From Bin87 sp965220105 (GTDB lineage Bacteria; Chloroflexota; Dehalococcoidia; Lucifugimonadales; UBA3495): a stretch of 64,000 nucleotides of DNA. Shown piece after piece: positions 33,838 through 41,738 of the stretch. Where the stretch lies: contig OZ244811.1 of NCBI GenBank assembly GCA_965220105.1, positions 4,092,001 through 4,156,000 of the forward strand, written 5' to 3'. Position 1 is the first letter of the stretch. Each line of letters opens with the position of its first letter. Below the pieces are notes generated by a model. The model ran no database searches. It was not told the DNA's origin and saw only the letters and a list, made by a program, of their open reading frames with translations. A program made the position numbers and the translations under genes.

Positions 33838-34087
33838 TCTGTTTCACATCGGGCGGCGGAAACGCAGCAGCAGTCCCCGGGAGGTTGCCCGCCAGCGAGT
33901 GCAGGCTACCTTACGGCGCGACCGCCTGGAAGCATCTGCGCCGCAACTATACGAGCTCCGTGTCAACCTGCTCTCCACCATCAGCGAACACCTTTCCGTG
34001 GCCCCCGAATTCGCTGAGTTCGGCCTGCGCCAGGAAGGGGATGAAGTTTTTCTGGTTTCCCGGGTCAGGCTGCGGGAAAGCAGCTGA
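33830..34087 (+). CDS. minE: cell division topological specificity factor MinE
   Basis: An 85-residue protein, close to the usual MinE size. The N-terminal MFDLFHIGRRKR is the amphipathic membrane helix. VARQRVQATLRRDRLEASAPQL resembles the MinD-binding helix region (the family has RLQ.il..DR). LYELRVNLLSTISEHLSV is the start of the dimer domain. The ATG follows GGAGGA and overlaps the minD stop. Sequence conservation of MinE is low, but size, position and motif order agree. Confidence 0.93.
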   Translation: MFDLFHIGRRKRSSSPREVARQRVQATLRRDRLEASAPQLYELRVNLLSTISEHLSVAPEFAEFGLRQEGDEVFLVSRVRLRESS

Positions 34088-34131
34088 TCTAAAGTCGGTC
34101 CGCCCGACCCATTCCTCATACCATCCCTCCG

Positions 34132-34220
34132 GTCATTGCGAGGAGCGCAGCTGCGTGGCGATCCCGGTGCCTGCAATCCTCCCTTTGGCCAGGAGATTGC
34201 CAGGCTTTGCTCGCAATGAC
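34132..34220. repeat. palindromic repeat element A
   Basis: It begins GTCATTGCGAG (34132-34142) and ends with its exact complement CTCGCAATGAC (34210-34220), with further imperfect pairing inside. The same ends delimit element B. Such GTCATTGCGAG palindromes are common dispersed repeats in many bacterial genomes. Confidence 0.85.
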
Positions 34221-34286
34221 AGTGGTTTCGCCGCCTGCACGTCGCTGAGACTGGACCGTTGCGAGGACGCCGGGTCGAGCCGCACG

Positions 34287-34421
34287 GCCTTTCGATTATC
34301 GAGAATGTCATTGCGAGCGCAGCGTGGCAATCTCGTTGGCGAAGCAAACCCGGCTACCGGATCGAGATTGCCACGTCGCTTCGCTCCTCGCAATGACATT
34401 AGGGGACAATCGAAAGACGCC
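34287..34421. repeat. palindromic repeat element B
   Basis: The core runs from GTCATTGCGAG (34307-34317) to CTCGCAATGAC (34387-34397), with inner arms TGGCAATCTCG and CGAGATTGCCA. The pairing extends outward: CTTTCGATT on the left and AATCGAAAG on the right. A 17-bp direct repeat GACGCCGGGTCGAGCCG lies at both borders (34266-34282 and 34416-34432). Confidence 0.85.
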
Positions 34422-34441
34422 GGGTCGAGCCGGGTATTGCT

Positions 34442-34469
34442 TTGACCCAACCGGCGGTTGCGTTATAAT
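34442..34469 (+). promoter_or_regulatory. strong sigma-70-type promoter of the MFS gene
   Basis: TTGACC (34442-34447) and a perfect TATAAT (34464-34469) with a 16-bp spacer. The expected leader of about 135 nt before the ATG at 34612 contains a stable hairpin. Confidence 0.7.
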
Positions 34470-34490
34470 GCCGGCCATTAACCAGATGCG

Positions 34491-34519
34491 AAACAGGCAC
34501 CAATGATTGGTTTCTGTTT
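34491..34519 (+). promoter_or_regulatory. hairpin in the leader of the MFS gene
   Basis: AAACAG (34491-34496) pairs with CTGTTT (34514-34519), and inside it ACCAA pairs with TTGGT around a 3-nt loop, with only a GC/TT mismatch between. It lies just after the promoter. A second weaker stem, GCCGA/TCGGC, follows near 34551-34572. It matches no riboswitch class I know. Confidence 0.5.
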
Positions 34520-34611
34520 GAGTTGTGTGACCGTCCGGTTAGCCATGGAAGCCGAATGCCAGACAATCGGCTCAGTCCGGCGACGAAATGTGAGCGCAAA
34601 GGGGTAGCAGA

Positions 34612-36018
34612 ATGGCCACGGCTCCCGCACCGCAGCGCAATTACTTTACCGAAAAGGCACACCGGTTTCTTGCTGCGCTAGTCTACCGAGACTTCCGGTT
34701 GCTGGCCGTCGCCTCGTTGTGCAGCGGCAGCGGCGCTTGGGCGCTCATCGTAGCCCGCGGCGCTTGGGTCTACAACATACCGGAGCTGGAAGGGTCCTGG
34801 GGGCTCTGGGTCGGACTGATCACTTTTGCTGCGATGTCTCCCCGGTTTTTCGCCACACCTTTCATCGGCTACCTGGCCGACAAGGTAACCCGCAAACGAC
34901 TACTTCAATGGGTTTATGGCTTGCAGTTCACCCAGGCGTCCATTATGGCGATCCTGGTGATGATGGGAGTCGACAATCCCTGGTACGTCGTCGTGCTGGC
35001 GGTGGTCAACGGAACCTTGCGTGCCACCCAGCAGACGGCAGCGCAGTCCATTGCGCCCAACCTGGTAGACCGGGAGCGCCTGCCCAACGCCGTGGCTCTC
35101 AACGAGGCCATGCAACAGGGTTCGCGTGCGGTTGGGCCGGTTATCCTCCTGGCCGTCGCTGCATCCGTGGGCAGCAGCGCGTTGTTTGGATCCGGAGCAG
35201 CGGCATTCAGCATTCAGAACCTGGTGTTCACCCTGGGAACGTCGGGAATCGTGTTCTGGGCCTGCGCCGCCTTCTATCTGATTGCCTTGATCGCCGCGCT
35301 CAACATACGCACCGTATCGGCGGGCGTAATCGACCGGCGACGCAGCTTCTGGGCGAACACCGCGGCCGGATTCGCCTACTCGTACAGTACACCCCTGGTG
35401 TTCGGCATCATCCTGATGGCGCTGGCCCACTGCGTCCTGGTGATGTCGTTTGAATCGATGTTGCCGCCCCTGGCCAGAGAAAAACTGTCGCCCGACGGTC
35501 TCACGTTCAATCAGAACGACGTGTACGCACTGATGACCGCTTTGGGCATCGGGGCGCTTTTCTCCTCAATCTTCGTGGGTGGAATTGTGAGTCACCTGAC
35601 CCGCGGACGTATTTTCCTGTTGCTCGGTTTCACCAGCAGCCTGACGCCGATTGGCCTGGGCCTGTCTTCTCAAACCGGCGTGTCCATAGTGGCAGCCGTG
35701 TTGATGGGACTGGGAACGGCCGGTTTTATGACCATCACCCACACCATCATCCAATCAGTCGTGCCCGACGAAATCCGCGGACGCGTGGCCGCCGTCTACT
35801 CCATGCACGTAGGCGGTAGCATGGCATTTGCAAACCTGGCTTACGGCGCGTTGGTTGATAGACTGGAGGCCGGCATCATTATGGCGGTGGTGGGCGGGGC
35901 ATTCACCCTCGTGGTTCTCGGAACCCTGATTGGCAGTGGCTTTTGGCGCGGAATCTTCCTCCGCGGCGAGGCCCGGCCCGTGGCGGTTGCCGCCAGCCCG
36001 GCCGGTGGCGACAACTAA
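34612..36018 (+). CDS. MFS transporter (MFS_3 / EntS-like)
   Basis: A 468-residue integral membrane protein with about 12 predicted helices. RFFATPFIGYLADKVTRKRLLQW matches the MFS loop 2-3 motif. NLVDRERLPNAVALNEAMQQGSRAVGPVI is typical of the MFS_3 branch that includes exporters such as EntS. VPDEIRGRVAAVYSMHVGG is its later counterpart. GGGG precedes the ATG at 34612. It stands behind its own promoter and leader. The substrate is unknown; efflux of a small molecule is likely. Confidence 0.9.
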   Translation: MATAPAPQRNYFTEKAHRFLAALVYRDFRLLAVASLCSGSGAWALIVARGAWVYNIPELEGSWGLWVGLITFAAMSPRFFATPFIGYLADKVTRKRLLQWVYGLQFTQASIMAILVMMGVDNPWYVVVLAVVNGTLRATQQTAAQSIAPNLVDRERLPNAVALNEAMQQGSRAVGPVILLAVAASVGSSALFGSGAAAFSIQNLVFTLGTSGIVFWACAAFYLIALIAALNIRTVSAGVIDRRRSFWANTAAGFAYSYSTPLVFGIILMALAHCVLVMSFESMLPPLAREKLSPDGLTFNQNDVYALMTALGIGALFSSIFVGGIVSHLTRGRIFLLLGFTSSLTPIGLGLSSQTGVSIVAAVLMGLGTAGFMTITHTIIQSVVPDEIRGRVAAVYSMHVGGSMAFANLAYGALVDRLEAGIIMAVVGGAFTLVVLGTLIGSGFWRGIFLRGEARPVAVAASPAGGDN

Positions 36019-36059
36019 CCACAATCCCCGCTCGTTTGTGCCTGAGGATAAGAAATCGA

Positions 36060-37382
36060 ATGCCAACCGATGAACTGACCAGATACCTGGAAACGACGCC
36101 CCAATCCCGGGCTATCTGGGAAGAAGCCTGCCGCTACCTGCCCGACGGCGACAGTCGCAATTCCATCTTCTGGAAGCCTTACCCGATATTCACGGAATCT
36201 GCCCAGGGCGCCGTGGTGACCGACGCCGACGGCGTCGAGCGGCTCGACTTCATCAACACCATGACCACGATGATCCTGGGGCACGGGCCGGCGCCGGTGC
36301 TGGATGCGGTTCGCCAGCAGCTGGAATATGGCTTGGCGTACAACTCCCCCAACCGTCACCAGGTGGAGTTGGCGCGCATCTTGTGCGACCGGGTGCCATC
36401 CTTCGAAAAGGTCAGGTTCACCAACTCGGGCACCGAGGCCACGTTGAACACCATTCGCGTGGCACGCGCGTTCACCGGGCGCAGCAAATTCGCCAAGGTC
36501 GAGGGCGGCTACCACGGAACCCACGACGCCGTGATGGTCAGCCTCCGCATCGACCCCACCACCGGCGGCGATTACGAAAACCCGCAGCCCGTGCCATCCA
36601 GCGCCGGTCTGGCCGAGGGCACGCTGGATCAGGCCGTCATCATCCCCTACAACGACGTCGAAGTCGCTGGCGCCATCCTGGAAGCGCACCGGGACGAGTT
36701 GGCCGCGGTCATCGTCGAACCCGTCATGGGTTCGGTTGGAATGCTGCCCGCAGAGCCGGAATACCTGCGGATGCTCCGGGACTTCGCCGACTCCAGCGGC
36801 GCGCTGCTCATCTTTGACGAGGTTATCAGCTTCCGAGTCGCCCCGGGCGGGTCTCAGGAATACTTCGGCGTCACGCCCGACCTCACGTCCCTGGGCAAAA
36901 TCATCGGCGGTGGATTCCCGGTCGGCGCTTTTGGTGGCCGATCTGACATCATGAGTCTCTACAGTCCCATCAACGGCCCGGTGGTGGCCCACGCCGGCAC
37001 CTTCAACGCCAATCCGGTCACCATGGTGGCCGGCGCCGCCACCATGACGGAATTGACGCCCAACGTCTATCGGCGCCTGGCCGAGCTCACCGAAATGCTG
37101 CGGCAGGGTGTGCGGATGGTATGCTCTGAATTGGAGCAGCCGGTCCTAGTCACGGGAATCGGTTCACTGTTTGGCATCCACTTCACCGAACAGCCCATTC
37201 GAAACTACCGCGATATCGCAGCATCAGACAAGTCCCTCGCCGAGCGGATGTTCATGGGGATGCTCAACGAGGGATTCCTGCTGGCACCTAACCTGGTGGG
37301 CGCTCTGTCCATGGCCCTGGGGGAGATGGAAGTCGACGCCTTCGTTCGCGCCTTCCGTCGGGTGCTGACCCGGCAGCGTTAG
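36060..37382 (+). CDS. class III (glutamate-1-semialdehyde-like) aminotransferase
   Basis: A 440-residue PLP-dependent enzyme related to HemL. NSGTEATLNTIRVARAFTGR and FDEVISFRVAPGG are cofactor-site segments; TSLGKIIGGGFPVGAFGG contains the PLP lysine. It differs from the HemL at 3012: it begins with DSRNSIFWKPYPIF and lacks the HemL N-terminus. As true hemL is present, this copy probably acts on another amino compound. The ATG at 36060 is chosen because an upstream extension would run into the MFS gene. It lies 41 bp after the transporter. Confidence 0.9.
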   Translation: MPTDELTRYLETTPQSRAIWEEACRYLPDGDSRNSIFWKPYPIFTESAQGAVVTDADGVERLDFINTMTTMILGHGPAPVLDAVRQQLEYGLAYNSPNRHQVELARILCDRVPSFEKVRFTNSGTEATLNTIRVARAFTGRSKFAKVEGGYHGTHDAVMVSLRIDPTTGGDYENPQPVPSSAGLAEGTLDQAVIIPYNDVEVAGAILEAHRDELAAVIVEPVMGSVGMLPAEPEYLRMLRDFADSSGALLIFDEVISFRVAPGGSQEYFGVTPDLTSLGKIIGGGFPVGAFGGRSDIMSLYSPINGPVVAHAGTFNANPVTMVAGAATMTELTPNVYRRLAELTEMLRQGVRMVCSELEQPVLVTGIGSLFGIHFTEQPIRNYRDIAASDKSLAERMFMGMLNEGFLLAPNLVGALSMALGEMEVDAFVRAFRRVLTRQR

Positions 37383-37412
37383 TTCCGGGCCCGCCGGTCT
37401 GGTCAAATGTCG

Positions 37413-37436
37413 AGGGGCGACGCAAGCGTCGCCCCT
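37413..37436. terminator. hairpin between converging genes
   Basis: AGGGGCGACG (37413-37422) and CGTCGCCCCT (37427-37436) form a perfect 10-bp stem with a 4-nt loop in the gap between the aminotransferase and the minus-strand monooxygenase. It has no long T tract, so it may be a bidirectional terminator or a dispersed repeat. Confidence 0.6.
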
Positions 37437-37482
37437 GTGCTGTTTACCCGGTGCGGGGGTTTATACCTGGCCTGTGGTGGGA

Positions 37483-37812
37483 TCAGTCCGCCGGCGGTCG
37501 CTTTTCCCACTTTTCGGGGACCGGATATACCGGCGTGGCAATCTTGCGAACGTTCTCGGTGGCGAACCAGTCGGCGCACTCCTCCCGCCACTTGATGAAG
37601 TGGGGAGCGTTGCGGTGAGCATCTACCGCGGCCTCGTCCTCGTAGACCTCGAACAGGTGCAACTTGTTCTCGTCTTCGTTGTCTTGCAGAACGTCAAAAC
37701 GCAGGCATCCCGGCTCGTCGTTGTTGGAACCGCGCGCGTCGCCCAGCATGGATTCCAGGAACTGTGCCTTGAACCCCGGCTTGATGTTGATTTCGACGAT
37801 GAGTGCGATCAT
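37483..37812 (-). CDS. antibiotic biosynthesis monooxygenase (ABM) family protein
   Basis: A 109-residue dimeric ferredoxin-like fold protein: IALIVEINIKPGFKAQFLESM, then EPGCLRFDVLQDNEDENKLHLFEVYEDEAAVDAHRNAPHF, the classic ABM core. Members act as cofactor-free monooxygenases or as isomerases. The ATG at 37812 follows AAGGAG and is preferred to the longer open frame, which runs into the next gene. It stands alone and faces the aminotransferase. The substrate is unknown. Confidence 0.92.
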   Translation of the reverse strand: MIALIVEINIKPGFKAQFLESMLGDARGSNNDEPGCLRFDVLQDNEDENKLHLFEVYEDEAAVDAHRNAPHFIKWREECADWFATENVRKIATPVYPVPEKWEKRPPAD

Positions 37813-37975
37813 TACTATCTCCTTGCCAGAGTTGGTGTTGCAGCGATTATAGCATCCGCCTCCGCCCTTTCGTGCCCTCCGGATCCGCCGGAAGAAGTTT
37901 CGGCGTTGGGGTAGCGACACCCCGTCGGTCGGTTGTAAAATGCCGCTAGTCCAGTCCGCAGGAGGAGGCGAGAAT

Positions 37976-38191
37976 ATGGCCGATATCCCCATTGTGTACA
38001 CCCTTACGGTTTGCCCAGCCTGCGATTCGCTGCGGAATGCCTGGCGCCGCGAACGCGTGGAGTACGAAGAGCGCCGGGTAGACCAGAGCCAGGATACCCT
38101 GGACGAAGCCCTGGATTTCGGTGACACCGTGCCCATCATTGTGTGGCCCGACGGCAAGGTCGAAATGGGGTTTCGCGGCCAACGCGGTTGA
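37976..38191 (+). CDS. glutaredoxin-like protein
   Basis: A 71-residue thioredoxin-fold protein: IPIVYTLTVCPACDSLRNAWRRERV, with a CPAC redox pair near residues 13-16. DTVPIIVWPDGKVEMGFRG matches the TVPqvf...... GG region. It is shorter than classical glutaredoxins but typical of small glutaredoxin-like proteins in Chloroflexota and Actinobacteria. GGAGGAGG precedes the ATG. It lies upstream of another thioredoxin-like gene. Confidence 0.85.
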   Translation: MADIPIVYTLTVCPACDSLRNAWRRERVEYEERRVDQSQDTLDEALDFGDTVPIIVWPDGKVEMGFRGQRG

Positions 38192-38297
38192 GAAATCGGC
38201 TGACGAACGGTCCGTTCGTTTCCGTCGACCAAACTAACCGCAATAATGGCGGCAGAAAATAGTGAGGCAATCGAGTCCCATCAAACGAGGTGCGATT

Positions 38298-38882
38298 ATG
38301 GTGCAGGAAGCAAGCGTCGTGACTCCCGAGCGTTACGCTCAGGGTTTGACTTACGACCAGTATATGCAGGGCATCAAGGTAAACAAGGCGCGGTTCGAGG
38401 AGTATTACGCCAACATCAAGCTGCAACCTGGGCAAGCAGCAGCGTTGCGCGAGCTGACCACATCCGAAGGCGGGCCCAACCACATGATGGTCATTGGCGA
38501 AGACTGGTGCGGCGACGTTGTACGTGAACTTCCCGTGCTGGCTCGCTTCGCCGAAGCCGCCGGCCTGGAATTGCGAATCTTCCCCCGGGATGAAAACCAC
38601 GACATCATGAACGAGTACCTCAAGGAGGGACTCTACATGTCGATTCCGGTGGCGGTGTTCTACACCAAGGACCACGACTATATCTGCCATTGGATAGAGC
38701 GCTCCCAGGCTGCCAACCGAGAACAGGGCGAAATCGAAACCGCCATCCGGACTGAACAGCCGGATATCGACGACCAGGACTTCGGGCGACAGCGGCGAGC
38801 ACGCACCGCGGCCCGCGCCGGCGACTGGCAACAGGCCACCATGGACGAACTGGAAGGGCTGCTACGGGAGCATCTCCACTAG
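38298..38882 (+). CDS. thioredoxin family protein with single active-site cysteine
   Basis: A 194-residue protein of the Thioredoxin_9-like type. MMVIGEDWCGDVVRELPVLARFAEAAG replaces the usual WCGPC by WCGD, so only one cysteine remains. FPRDENHDIMNEYLKEGLYMSIPVAVFY contains the cis-proline region. The C-terminus is charged and helical. It is unlikely to be a normal disulfide reductase and may be a thiol transferase or binding protein. GAGGTG precedes the ATG at 38298. Confidence 0.85.
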   Translation: MVQEASVVTPERYAQGLTYDQYMQGIKVNKARFEEYYANIKLQPGQAAALRELTTSEGGPNHMMVIGEDWCGDVVRELPVLARFAEAAGLELRIFPRDENHDIMNEYLKEGLYMSIPVAVFYTKDHDYICHWIERSQAANREQGEIETAIRTEQPDIDDQDFGRQRRARTAARAGDWQQATMDELEGLLREHLH

Positions 38883-38896
38883 CCCTACTGGCCCTT

Positions 38897-38920
38897 CCCC
38901 CGGCGGCCCGCCGCCGGGGG
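38897..38920. terminator. strong G/C hairpin between converging genes
   Basis: CCCCCGGCGG (38897-38906) and CCGCCGGGGG (38911-38920) form a perfect 10-bp stem with a 4-nt loop in the 39-bp gap between the thioredoxin-like gene and purS. It would work for both strands. No T tract follows. Confidence 0.55.
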
Positions 38921-38921
38921 G

Positions 38922-39176
38922 CTAATCTTCGACCGGCTCCAGGCTGAACCGGAACTCCTCGATGACCGGGTTGGCCAGGAGCTGGTCGCACATCCTGGCG
39001 ACGTCCGCCTCCGCCTGCCCGGCGTCCTCTCCTGCGATGCGTACTTCCAGGTACTTCCCGACGCGGACCTCTGCGACATCCGCGTAACCCAGGCTATGCA
39101 GTCCCCCCAGCACGGTGAGGCCCTGCGGGTCATTGACTGCCGGTTTAAGGGTGACGTATATGCGAGCCAAGAACAA
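38922..39176 (-). CDS. purS: phosphoribosylformylglycinamidine synthase subunit PurS
   Basis: An 84-residue protein that bridges PurL and PurQ in the bacterial FGAM synthase complex. ARIYVTLKPAVNDPQGLTVLGGLHSLGY and VRVGKYLEVRIAG are the family signatures; VARMCDQLLANPVIEEFRF completes it. The start may be TTG at 39176 or TTG at 39170; ATG is absent. It is the last gene of the long purine operon. purL and purQ are not in the window, so the complex must be completed elsewhere. Confidence 0.95.
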   Translation of the reverse strand: MFLARIYVTLKPAVNDPQGLTVLGGLHSLGYADVAEVRVGKYLEVRIAGEDAGQAEADVARMCDQLLANPVIEEFRFSLEPVED

Positions 39177-39220
39177 AGTAGATAGCTTCCTGCTTTAGTG
39201 GCGTCGGGTATCCGACCCGC

Positions 39221-39973
39221 CTAGCTGCCTGACGATCCCATCAGATCGACGCCCGTCGTACAGGGCAGGCCGTTGGGAAACTCCGGCCCGGTGTTGGCGG
39301 GAAACTCCCGGAAGAATCGGGCGATGCGCTCAGCGTCAACCCCCACCATGCGGTCAACCACGCCCCAGGTGGTGATGGCGACCATTCCCTCCGGAATTTC
39401 GTAGTACCGGCGCACGATGGCGTGCTCGGCGGCCAAGGGTACATCCGCCACGGCGGCCCGCAGCGCGGCCACCTGCATCTCGTCCACCAGATTGTAACTG
39501 ATGACGATGTTGCCGTGTTCCAGGTTGTGGACCAGTAACTCATCCGGCAGCGGGTGGTTGTAAAACCCGCACTTGCTCCACTGGGGCCAGTGCATCCCCG
39601 ACGTGGGGGGCACGGTGTTATAACCCGCCGCGTCCACTTCCATGATACGCGCCGATTCCGGGAAGTGATTTCGGCTGGGCATGATCTCGGTTCGCAACGG
39701 TGCGTCGGTGACGGGCACTCCCAGTAGGCTCGGCCCCGGCTCGGTCGGGGTGGCGGCAGGGACGGTCGGCGTCGGCGGATGGGTCGGGGTTGGAGCGCTG
39801 GAGCCGGCGGGGCGGCTGGCAGTTGGCCGGGGCGCGGGCGTCATTTCGCGGGTCGGTGTTGATGCCGGGGCTTTGCTGGGCGCCGCGACAGGTGGTGGAG
39901 GGTCTGCACAGGCAGATACGACGATTCCCAGGGCAGCAACTGCGCCCAACAGCACTAGCTGCAATGGTGACAT
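39221..39973 (-). CDS. DUF3105 lipoprotein
   Basis: A 250-residue protein with a lipoprotein signal (VVSACADP, lipid Cys22) and then a Pro/Thr-rich spacer to about residue 85. The DUF3105 domain has PPTSGMHWPQWSKCGFY, ELLVHNLEHGNIVISYNL and MVAITTWGVVDRM. The cysteine and histidines resemble a metal site, but the function is unknown. It follows a paralogue with a membrane anchor and precedes purS in the same direction. Confidence 0.88.
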   Translation of the reverse strand: MSPLQLVLLGAVAALGIVVSACADPPPPVAAPSKAPASTPTREMTPAPRPTASRPAGSSAPTPTHPPTPTVPAATPTEPGPSLLGVPVTDAPLRTEIMPSRNHFPESARIMEVDAAGYNTVPPTSGMHWPQWSKCGFYNHPLPDELLVHNLEHGNIVISYNLVDEMQVAALRAAVADVPLAAEHAIVRRYYEIPEGMVAITTWGVVDRMVGVDAERIARFFREFPANTGPEFPNGLPCTTGVDLMGSSGS

Positions 39974-40000
39974 GCTCGGGACGCCGCGATAAGCCGGTCG

Positions 40001-40726
40001 CTAGGGATTCATCGTGCCGCCGGTGGTGCACGGCGAACCGTTGGGGAACTCCGGACCCAATACGCCCGAGTAGGCTTCGAAAAACCTCTCCATGCGTTCC
40101 GGGTTGATGCCCTCGTCGGTGACGCTCCATTCATCTATCACGCCCCAGGTCGTCAATGCCACGGTTCCTTCCGGGATCCGGTCGTAGTAACGCGCCACGC
40201 CCCACTGGCCAGCCAGCCCGATGGAATCGAAAGCATCCTCCAGGGCATCAACGTGCGCCTCGTTGGTCAGGTTGTAGTTGACCACGATGTTGCCGTGCTC
40301 CAGGTTATGCACGATGACTTCATCCGGTACGGGTGTGGTCTCGGTTTGGATGCCGTCCCGGTAGAACCCGCAGGTTGCCCAGCGACCCCAGTGCCGGCCC
40401 GACGTGGGGGGCGTCGTGGTATAACCGGCCTCGTCGATGTCGGTAATGGTGAACTCTTCCGGGAAATGAGTCCGGTCTTCCGGCGTGTCCACCGCCCGAC
40501 CGATGCCAGGCGCCGGCCCTTCCGCATCGCCCTGACCGCCGCCCAGGCCGCCCAGCGGAATTCCGCCCAGGGCGAAACCTGCGATGACCAGCAAGGCGAT
40601 GAGAGCAGAGGCGATGAGGTACAACCAGCGTCGCGTGCGGCTCCGGTTGGGCCGTGTCGAAACAGGAGGCGTCCGCCGGGCGGAGCGCCGGGCCGCCGAG
40701 CGGCGGCGATGTCGAGACGGAGGCAC
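40001..40726 (-). CDS. DUF3105 membrane-anchored protein
   Basis: A 241-residue paralogue of the next gene. It has a very basic N-terminus (RHRRRSAARRSARR), one membrane helix (WLYLIASALIALLVIAGFAL) and an outer DUF3105 domain with PPTSGRHWGRWATCGFY, EVIVHNLEHGNIVVNYNL and GTVALTTWGVIDEW. The start is GTG at 40726. It lies 40 bp after purC and 27 bp before the second DUF3105 gene. The function is unknown. Confidence 0.88.
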   Translation of the reverse strand: MPPSRHRRRSAARRSARRTPPVSTRPNRSRTRRWLYLIASALIALLVIAGFALGGIPLGGLGGGQGDAEGPAPGIGRAVDTPEDRTHFPEEFTITDIDEAGYTTTPPTSGRHWGRWATCGFYRDGIQTETTPVPDEVIVHNLEHGNIVVNYNLTNEAHVDALEDAFDSIGLAGQWGVARYYDRIPEGTVALTTWGVIDEWSVTDEGINPERMERFFEAYSGVLGPEFPNGSPCTTGGTMNP

Positions 40727-40766
40727 GGGTCAGGTCTGCAACAGGTTGATGGTCCAGGCGGCCGGC

Positions 40767-41669
40767 CTAGAGGGTTTGCCCGGTCAGCAATTGGTAGGCT
40801 TCCAGGTAACGTTCCGTGGTGCGAGCGACCACATCGTCGGGCAACGTCGGCGCCGGCGGTTCCTGGTTCCAGCCCTGCGCCGACAACCAGTCGCGCACGA
40901 ACTGCTTGTCGTAATTGGGCTGGGATTTCCCCGGAGCGTAGCCCGAAGCATCCCAGAAGCGGCTGGAATCCGGCGTCAACAACTCGTCAATGAGAATGAG
41001 CTGGCCGTCCAGAATGCCGAACTCCATTTTAGTGTCGGCCAGAATGATGCCCCGCTCCCGGGCGTAGTCGTGGGCGTGCAGGAACACGGCCTTGCTGGTT
41101 TCGGCCAGCTTTTGCGCCAGGTCAGCGCCCACCATCGCCACCACTTCGTCATCGCTCATGTTCTCGTCGTGGCCCGTTTCAGCCTTGGTCGTCGGAGTGA
41201 ACAGCGGCTCCGGGAACCGGTCTCCTTCCACCATCCCTTCCGGCATGGGCTTACCGGACACCGTACCCTGGCGACGGTATTCCCCCCACGCCGATCCTGT
41301 GATGTAGCCACGAACAATGCACTCAATGTCGATCCGATCGGCCTTTTTGACGACCATGGCCTGACGCGCCACATTGTCCTCGTTATACGCAGCGTCCTTG
41401 ATGACCGGGCTATCCGAATAGGCCCCGACTTCCGGAGAATCGGCCAGCGCGATCAGGTGGTTGGGTACGATCTGGGCGGTCCTGTCAAACCAGAACGCAG
41501 ACATCCGGTTCAGGACGGCGCCCTTGTCTGGTATCCCGTTGGGCAGGACGACGTCGAAAGCGGATATGCGATCCGTCGCCACCATCAGCAACACGTCGTC
41601 GGTCAGCTGGTAAGTATCTCGCACCTTACCCTTGTGCATGCGGTTGGGCATCCGAGTTTCGATGATCAT
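40767..41669 (-). CDS. purC: SAICAR synthase (phosphoribosylaminoimidazole-succinocarboxamide synthase)
   Basis: A 300-residue enzyme that joins CAIR and aspartate using ATP in purine synthesis. GKVRDTYQLTDDVLLMVATDRISAFDVVLPNGIPDKG is the N-terminal signature. VVKKADRIDIECIVRGYITGSAW and LADTKMEFGILDGQLILIDELLTPDSSRFW are the other landmarks. The ATG is at 41669. It lies 69 bp after purB, in the purine operon. Confidence 0.97.
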   Translation of the reverse strand: MIIETRMPNRMHKGKVRDTYQLTDDVLLMVATDRISAFDVVLPNGIPDKGAVLNRMSAFWFDRTAQIVPNHLIALADSPEVGAYSDSPVIKDAAYNEDNVARQAMVVKKADRIDIECIVRGYITGSAWGEYRRQGTVSGKPMPEGMVEGDRFPEPLFTPTTKAETGHDENMSDDEVVAMVGADLAQKLAETSKAVFLHAHDYARERGIILADTKMEFGILDGQLILIDELLTPDSSRFWDASGYAPGKSQPNYDKQFVRDWLSAQGWNQEPPAPTLPDDVVARTTERYLEAYQLLTGQTL

Positions 41670-41738
41670 CGTGTGTCCTTTGATTGTTCCGTTGGTTTTT
41701 CCGCTGGCTGTTTCGGGGTGGGAGCCGGCACCACGTCG

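Larger units (their letters stand above)
34088..34611. other. 524-bp intergenic region after minE
   Basis: It holds two palindromic repeat elements (34132-34220, 34287-34421), a 17-bp direct repeat (34266-34282 and 34416-34432), and then the promoter and leader of the MFS gene. No credible gene was found, although several spurious frames cross the palindromes. Confidence 0.8.

Noticed and set aside
34133..34450. Short frames across the palindromic repeats
   Set aside because: They encode only the repeat (NDRR, SLRAKR-like strings) in both directions.
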